From the NCBI GenBank assembly GCA_021820675.1, contig JAKADI010000031.1, positions 2,158 through 9,473 on the forward strand: DNA of 7,316 nucleotides. Reading direction: 5' to 3'. Positions 4,989 to 7,316 of this stretch are shown one piece after another (position 1 is the stretch's first letter; each line of letters starts with the position of its first letter). A model generated the notes under the pieces. That model ran no database searches and was not told the origin of the DNA. It saw nothing but the letters and a program-made list of their open reading frames with translations. The position numbers and the translations under genes are program-made. This DNA comes from Bacillota bacterium (GTDB taxonomy: Bacteria; Bacillota; Sulfobacillia; Sulfobacillales; Sulfobacillaceae).

Positions 4989-6223
4989 CCGACCTCGTCA
5001 GCCCATCTCGTCCCATCATGACTGGCAATATGATGCATGCCTTGCTTAACCGTATGAATTTGGACGGGCGCCCCCCATAAGCGAAGTGCCAAGAGTTTTA
5101 GGGCAAAGGGGAGTTCATAAAAATCCAAGTCCCGCCCGTCGAAGTGATGCTGGATATTCAATGCTCCCATCGGTCGGGACAGTTCTTTCATGATGGTCAG
5201 AAACGGTATACCGGCATGCTCAACGTCTTGAATGAGTTGAGCTCGAATTCGCGTGGGCTCGGCATGAGGAGAGCTAAAGTTTGAGTCCTGTTCACGGTAG
5301 ACATCCAAATGACAACGCCGAATGATGTCGTCGCTAAGTCCGGTTCTAATAAGCCCTGCATCATCGAGGAGGTTTCTCGCGTCGAATACTCCGGCTAATC
5401 CTTGGTGACGGTAAAGATTTTCGTAAATCTGTCCGCCTAACGCGTAAGGATTTAATTGAGGGGGTTGAATCGCTACGAGTTTGCTATTCAATGCGGCAAT
5501 TTCCCAAGTTATCTCGGGGGACAAGGGTAATTGCCGCATTAATCTGGTATGCCAGAAAGTCGCGTAACCCTCATTACTAATTTTAGAGACACGTTGAGGC
5601 CAAAAATATTTCGATTCCTCCCGGATCATCAGCAATATTTCACGTTCCCACTCCTGTAATACGGGGCTGTGAAGAGCTATGTATCCTAAAACATCACTAG
5701 GTTCTTCACCGGGTTCGTTCGTCATGATAAGGGACGTGCCCACGTGGTCAGCCATGACCATAGCCGCATCCAATAACGACTCGACAGCCTCATCTCCATA
5801 GATTCGACGGAAATAGGCGATTTGGCGGGCGTGGCGGGATGCGTTGTGGATCATGTCATGACTGGTACCTGCAAATAACCGCGAATGAGAAAAATAGTCA
5901 ACATGTGCCAAAACGTGAGCCAAAATCAATAAGGTTTGGGCTTCGGTATTCATGCGATCGATAAACGCATAAAAGGGCCTGGTATTTACAACCAACTCAT
6001 AAATTTGAGAAAGACGGTAGTCATAAGCCGTTTTGAGACGTCCAAAACTTTTGCCAAAACTCCAATGGGAATAACGGATAGGCAACCCGTGGTAGGAGGC
6101 CAGGGCATGAATATCTTGCGCATCGACCAATTCAAAGTGAATGTGCTCGAATTCCAGTCCTGATAATTGGGCCGCAGGCCAAATTTGACCGATGAGCCGT
6201 TCAAGCTTGGATTGTGTGAGCAT
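4985..6223 (-). CDS. spoVR: SpoVR family protein
   Basis: The protein has about 412 residues. Family hallmarks include GLPIRYSHWSFGKSF (46-60), YDYRLSQIYELVVN (67-80), the His-rich LAHVLAHVDYF (101-111), YFWPQRVSKISNEGYATFWH (206-225) and LNPYALGGQIYENLY (257-271). SpoVR (YcgB in E. coli) was first linked to spore cortex formation in Bacillus subtilis, but it also occurs in non-sporulating bacteria alongside a PrkA-type kinase and YhbH. Its biochemical role is not settled. It is shorter than B. subtilis SpoVR, apparently because the acidic linker before EWEREILLMIREE (191-203) is reduced. Candidate ATGs lie at 6244, 6229 and 6223: GAAGGA precedes 6229 by 5 nt and AAGG precedes 6223 by 6 nt, and I chose 6223. 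It overlaps the end of yhbH by 23 bp, implying translational coupling. Confidence 0.93.
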   Translation of the reverse strand: MLTQSKLERLIGQIWPAAQLSGLEFEHIHFELVDAQDIHALASYHGLPIRYSHWSFGKSFGRLKTAYDYRLSQIYELVVNTRPFYAFIDRMNTEAQTLLILAHVLAHVDYFSHSRLFAGTSHDMIHNASRHARQIAYFRRIYGDEAVESLLDAAMVMADHVGTSLIMTNEPGEEPSDVLGYIALHSPVLQEWEREILLMIREESKYFWPQRVSKISNEGYATFWHTRLMRQLPLSPEITWEIAALNSKLVAIQPPQLNPYALGGQIYENLYRHQGLAGVFDARNLLDDAGLIRTGLSDDIIRRCHLDVYREQDSNFSSPHAEPTRIRAQLIQDVEHAGIPFLTIMKELSRPMGALNIQHHFDGRDLDFYELPFALKLLALRLWGAPVQIHTVKQGMHHIASHDGTRWADEVG

Positions 6224-7316
6224 GATCATCCTTGTCCTTCCCAAAGTAGTATTCCAAAGCGCGAAAGATGTCCTCCTTACGGCGTAATACCATGGCTCCT
6301 ATACCTTGGCGTTCGGCAAAGGATTGAAAGAGAGGTGACGGATTACGGTCCGTATCATGGATTTCTCCATATCCAAACAGATTGGTACGACGGGCTAGTT
6401 CCATTCCCACTTCCACTGCCAGAACATTGTCCGAGGTCAAATTTCCCCCGTCTGTAAAGTGAAAGGCATACGTATTAAATTGCTCAATCGGATAGCGTTG
6501 GTCTAAAATGTCGAGTCCCAAGCGGTATACGGATGAAGACACGGTTCCGCCCGAGGAACCGCGGTGAAAGAACGTTTCTTCGTCTACTTCCCGGGCCCGG
6601 ACATCATGGGCTAAAAAAACCAGTTCGACATGGGGATAGTTTCTGCGAAGAAACTCCACTGTCCAAAAGAAAAAGCTTTTGGCCAAATACTTTTCAAACG
6701 TCCCCATGGAACCTGACGTGTCCATCATCGCTAACACGACCGCGCCCCCTTCCTCCGCCGGCAACGGGTCATACTGCCAAAAGCGAACATCTTCAGCGTT
6801 AATCACCAACTTCCCTTTGTACTGGACATAACGTTTCATAGATTCACGCAAGGTGGCACGCCGCACCCATCGACTTTTCAGACCAACCTTGTTCCATGAG
6901 GAAGGCTGCAATTCCTGTCCGTCGCCAACAGCGCGCTTTAACGGATCCAAATCTGGCAAGGTCAGCCGTTCAAAGATGATATCCGCAGCTTCTTCTAACG
7001 TAACGGCTGCATCTTCAACGTCTTGGCCATTTTCGGTACCACCTTCTTTCCCGGTGCCCATCCGTTTATGGGATTGAGATTCTCCTGTGGGTTTGCCTTC
7101 GGCCTCTTCTGACTGCCCCACACTGTCATAATGGTGTCGATCAAAACTTATCCGAAACTCCTTGAGCTCCGGCAACGGAATATTAATCACTCGCCGACCA
7201 TCCGCTAGGGTAATGTGTTCGTCGGACACCATGTCCGCTAAATTGGCCTTAACGGCTTCCTTGACTTTCTGATCGTGCCGCCACTGATCCTGATAAATTC
7301 CATGGTAGCTCCAGAA
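6201..7316 (-). CDS. yhbH: YhbH/UPF0229 (DUF444) family protein with VWA-like domain, 5' end cut off
   Basis: The frame is open from the window edge (translating FWSYHGIYQDQWRHDQKVKE) to TGA at 6201-6203, 371 residues in all. An ATG at 7232 is not the true start, because conserved YhbH sequence continues upstream of it; probably only around 15 residues are missing. The N-terminal half contains a polar, Gly/Glu-rich, probably disordered linker (about 7130-7010). The C-terminal half is a von Willebrand A-like domain with a MIDAS-type set: DTSGSMG (at about 6722-6702), the Thr of SSGGTVSSSVY and the Asp of HFTDGGNLTSDN. The motif KSFFFW and NLFGYGEI also match YhbH. It is co-transcribed with spoVR, and in many genomes the PrkA serine kinase gene precedes this pair. 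The family is linked to stress and stationary-phase or sporulation physiology, but its molecular function is unknown. Confidence 0.94.
   Translation of the reverse strand, partial: FWSYHGIYQDQWRHDQKVKEAVKANLADMVSDEHITLADGRRVINIPLPELKEFRISFDRHHYDSVGQSEEAEGKPTGESQSHKRMGTGKEGGTENGQDVEDAAVTLEEAADIIFERLTLPDLDPLKRAVGDGQELQPSSWNKVGLKSRWVRRATLRESMKRYVQYKGKLVINAEDVRFWQYDPLPAEEGGAVVLAMMDTSGSMGTFEKYLAKSFFFWTVEFLRRNYPHVELVFLAHDVRAREVDEETFFHRGSSGGTVSSSVYRLGLDILDQRYPIEQFNTYAFHFTDGGNLTSDNVLAVEVGMELARRTNLFGYGEIHDTDRNPSPLFQSFAERQGIGAMVLRRKEDIFRALEYYFGKDKDDHAHTIQA

Noticed and set aside
7230..7316. Start of yhbH at ATG 7232
   Set aside because: The frame stays open to the window edge and the upstream residues (QDQWRHDQKVKEAVK) match the conserved YhbH N-terminus, so the gene is truncated by the window rather than starting here.

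Overview
The window looks like a chromosomal segment of a Gram-positive, Firmicutes-type bacterium with mid GC content. The support is the pairing of a YhbH (DUF444) gene with a spoVR gene, strong AGGAGG-type ribosome binding sites, a TTG start and a short CitZ/GltA-type citrate synthase. The gene content and base composition would suit a Sulfobacillus-like thermoacidophile, but that is a guess from general impression, not from a marker gene. No RNA gene, CRISPR array, intact insertion sequence or phage gene is visible.

Layout. (1) Positions 1-1288, minus strand: the start of an ornithine-cyclodeaminase-like (EutC-type) gene cut by the window edge. It is preceded in the same transcript by an M24-fold, creatinase-like ectoine hydrolase (DoeA/EutD type). 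Together they suggest an ectoine or hydroxyectoine breakdown operon that continues to the left. (2) Positions 1289-1767: a 479-bp stretch with no convincing gene. It holds a strong hairpin, a perfect 12-bp tandem duplication and possible relict coding frames. (3) Positions 1768-2901, minus strand: citrate synthase, with a very good ribosome binding site. (4) Positions 3062-4009, minus strand: a 94-residue protein of unknown function and, upstream, a TetR/AcrR repressor. A perfect 7-4-7 palindrome between them overlaps a likely -10 box of the small gene, so it is the obvious candidate operator. (5) Positions 4078-4988, plus strand: a Nudix ADP-ribose pyrophosphatase, divergent from the repressor and starting with TTG, then a small zinc-ribbon protein with a C-terminal membrane anchor. 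(6) Positions 4985-7316, minus strand: spoVR and yhbH, overlapping and probably translationally coupled. The yhbH frame stays open to the window edge. In many bacteria these two follow the serine kinase gene prkA, which would lie just beyond position 7316.

Most of the window is ordinary housekeeping and accessory metabolism. I see no clear new system. The best leads are the TetR, operator and unknown-small-protein unit, the ectoine operon with its atypical active site, and the relict-like intergenic region at 1289-1767.
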